Shown in pieces: positions 63,977 through 64,000 of a stretch of 64,000 nucleotides of DNA. The translations under genes were made by a program, and so were the position numbers. Every line of letters begins with the position of its first letter. The first letter of the stretch is position 1. The notes under the pieces are model-generated. The model was not told the DNA's origin. It did not search any database and saw nothing but the letters and a program-made list of their open reading frames with translations. The DNA is from Flavobacteriales bacterium UBA4110. Lineage in GTDB: Bacteria; Bacteroidota; Bacteroidia; Flavobacteriales; Weeksellaceae. The stretch spans positions 162,635 to 226,634 of the forward strand of contig DFXK01000002.1 of assembly GCA_002383165.1 (NCBI GenBank), read 5' to 3'.

Positions 63977-64000
63977 AATAAACCACAAAAGTCACAAAAG

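Overview
The window is a 64 kb chromosomal segment of a Flavobacteriia bacterium, most likely Chryseobacterium or a close relative (Epilithonimonas or Kaistella type). This rests on the short 288-residue RpoD, a gliding-motility lipoprotein (GldD), two type IX secretion (T9SS) sorting-tail proteins, a GLPGLI protein, Bat proteins, few Shine-Dalgarno sites, and many TAnnTTTG promoter boxes. No rRNA, tRNA, CRISPR array, insertion sequence or prophage was recognised.

Layout. 1-4.7 kb (minus): two SurA/PPIase-type periplasmic chaperones, a PfkB kinase and GldD. 4.7-5.2 kb: non-coding, with a long hairpin repeat. 5.2-10.1 kb: rpoD, a membrane hypothetical, an FAD monooxygenase, a coiled-coil membrane protein, then grpE and dnaJ. 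10.2-15.9 kb: a DtxR regulator, a YefM-YoeB toxin-antitoxin pair with a recognisable operator, threonine aldolase, an S41 lipoprotein protease, a TIGR01777 epimerase and a CvfB-like protein. 16.3-21.4 kb: hisS, an AlkB-like dioxygenase, an MFS exporter, yidD and lgt. 21.5-26.8 kb: a serine-hydrolase pseudogene and lipid genes (acyl-CoA dehydrogenase, two tandem acyl-CoA synthetases). 26.8-34 kb: MarC, BatD and BatC, an ABC exporter, an SPFH protein and a frameshifted ribbon-helix-helix gene. 34-46 kb: fused cytochrome c maturation protein CcsBA, FtsK, a T9SS FG-GAP protein, an HD hydrolase, a DUF2490 protein, and pyruvate dehydrogenase E2 and E1-alpha. 46.3-52.1 kb: a PAP2-like protein, a BlaI-like regulator, a DUF4153 protein, an RRM protein, an aldo/keto reductase and a T9SS beta-helix protein. 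52.2-64 kb is more accessory: a possible small RNA or 20-codon ORF ending in a strong terminator, a LuxR-type two-component system, an HMA-AraC fusion regulator, a very AT-rich HEPN protein beside an XRE membrane regulator, a two-lobed aspartyl protease, a frameshifted EamA transporter, a GLPGLI protein and a CopA/SilP-type P-type ATPase with four N-terminal metal-binding modules.

How genes work together. GrpE and DnaJ serve DnaK. YidD and Lgt belong to membrane-protein and lipoprotein biogenesis. The acyl-CoA dehydrogenase and synthetases belong to fatty-acid activation and beta-oxidation. PdhA and PdhC are two of the pyruvate dehydrogenase subunits; E1-beta and E3 are elsewhere. The CcsBA fusion matures c-type cytochromes.

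Best candidates for something new are the HEPN/XRE cassette (55.9-58.4 kb), the secreted N-terminal extension on Lgt, the short transcript ahead of the two-component system, and a set of promoters whose -7 box sits exactly 4 nt from the start codon, which suggests leaderless mRNAs. All coordinates come from hand reading; no homology search was run.
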